A stretch of DNA of 64,000 bases, taken from contig JABSQV010000004.1 of assembly GCA_013215565.1 (NCBI GenBank), positions 223,252 through 287,251 of the forward strand. Direction: 5' to 3'. The position numbers and the translations under genes are program-made. How positions within the stretch are numbered: position 1 is the first letter of the stretch; every line of letters begins with the position of its first letter. The DNA comes from Myxococcales bacterium (lineage in GTDB: Bacteria > Myxococcota_A > UBA9160 > SZUA-336). The notes below the pieces were generated by a model. The model was given only the letters and a program-made list of their open reading frames with translations, made no database searches and was not told the origin of the DNA. Of this stretch, positions 63,937 through 64,000 are shown piece by piece.

Positions 63937-64000
63937 ATGAGCAGCGAAGGCAAAGTCTTGCAGGTTACGGGTCCCGTGGTGGACGTCGAGTTTCCGCCGG
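63937..64000 (+). CDS. atpD: ATP synthase F1 subunit beta, N-terminal fragment at window edge
   Basis: The first 21 codons are visible before the window ends. They read into VLQVTGPVVDVEFPP, the conserved opening of the catalytic beta subunit. The start is 9 bp after atpG, with TAGGAG upstream of the ATG. Confidence 0.93.
   Translation, partial: MSSEGKVLQVTGPVVDVEFPP

Overview
This 64 kb window is high-GC and densely coded. It reads as the replication-origin neighbourhood of a Gram-negative bacterium of the broad former-Deltaproteobacteria type (Myxococcota, Desulfobacterota or Binatota-like). The evidence for this is the gene order rnpA-yidD-yidC-khpB-rsmG-parA-parB-bactofilin-atpF'-atpF-atpH-atpA-atpG-atpD, with the F0 genes atpB and atpE kept elsewhere. 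Outer-membrane and envelope genes (a porin, SurA, lipoproteins, YidC) point to a diderm. An oxygen-dependent HemF suggests aerobic life, and cofG/cofH indicate that the cell can make the F420 chromophore. The phylum is an inference; no rRNA or tRNA gene was seen. Layout: 1-5.1 kb holds small housekeeping and uncharacterised genes. At 5.45-6.83 kb there is a full DnaA-family initiator outside the usual locus, followed by a convergent cofG-cofH pair, a solitary DNA methyltransferase, a HAD hydrolase, a decayed alpha/beta-hydrolase remnant, an aminotransferase and a YceI lipoprotein. From 13 to 21 kb most genes are on the minus strand: a TPP enzyme with two unknown genes, a TPR lipoprotein, a 2-hydroxyacid dehydrogenase with an enoyl-CoA hydratase, and a porin. 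From 21 to 25.5 kb lie purM, tgt, rlmE and an isolated ribosomal protein L3 gene. From 25.7 to 38.4 kb there is a long plus-strand run: an envelope-type phosphodiesterase with two glycosyltransferases, then mfd, two SurA-type isomerases, pdxA and uvrA, joined mostly by stop/start overlaps. From 38.4 to 42.6 kb are a CPBP protease, tmk, a sulfatase and hemF. From 42.6 to 53.4 kb all genes run leftward: dnaA2, dnaN, gyrB, gyrA, hemL, atpZ, atpI, atpB, atpE, hemF. From 53.6 kb to the right edge all genes run rightward: rpmH to atpD. How it fits together: the strand switch at about 51.8-53.6 kb, together with dnaA2/dnaN/gyrBA on one side and rpmH-parAB on the other, marks the likely origin of replication. 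F0 and F1 of the ATP synthase sit on opposite sides of it, each transcribed away from it. Notable points are two divergent DnaA paralogues, a GyrB whose conserved toprim EGDSAGG motif reads EGISAGG, an L3 gene outside the S10 operon, two neighbouring genes (tgt, rlmE) without an ATG/GTG/TTG start, a recurring TANNNT box 6-11 nt before start codons that suggests leaderless transcripts, and a parS-like site within the parA promoter. No CRISPR array, insertion sequence, prophage or obvious new defence system was found.
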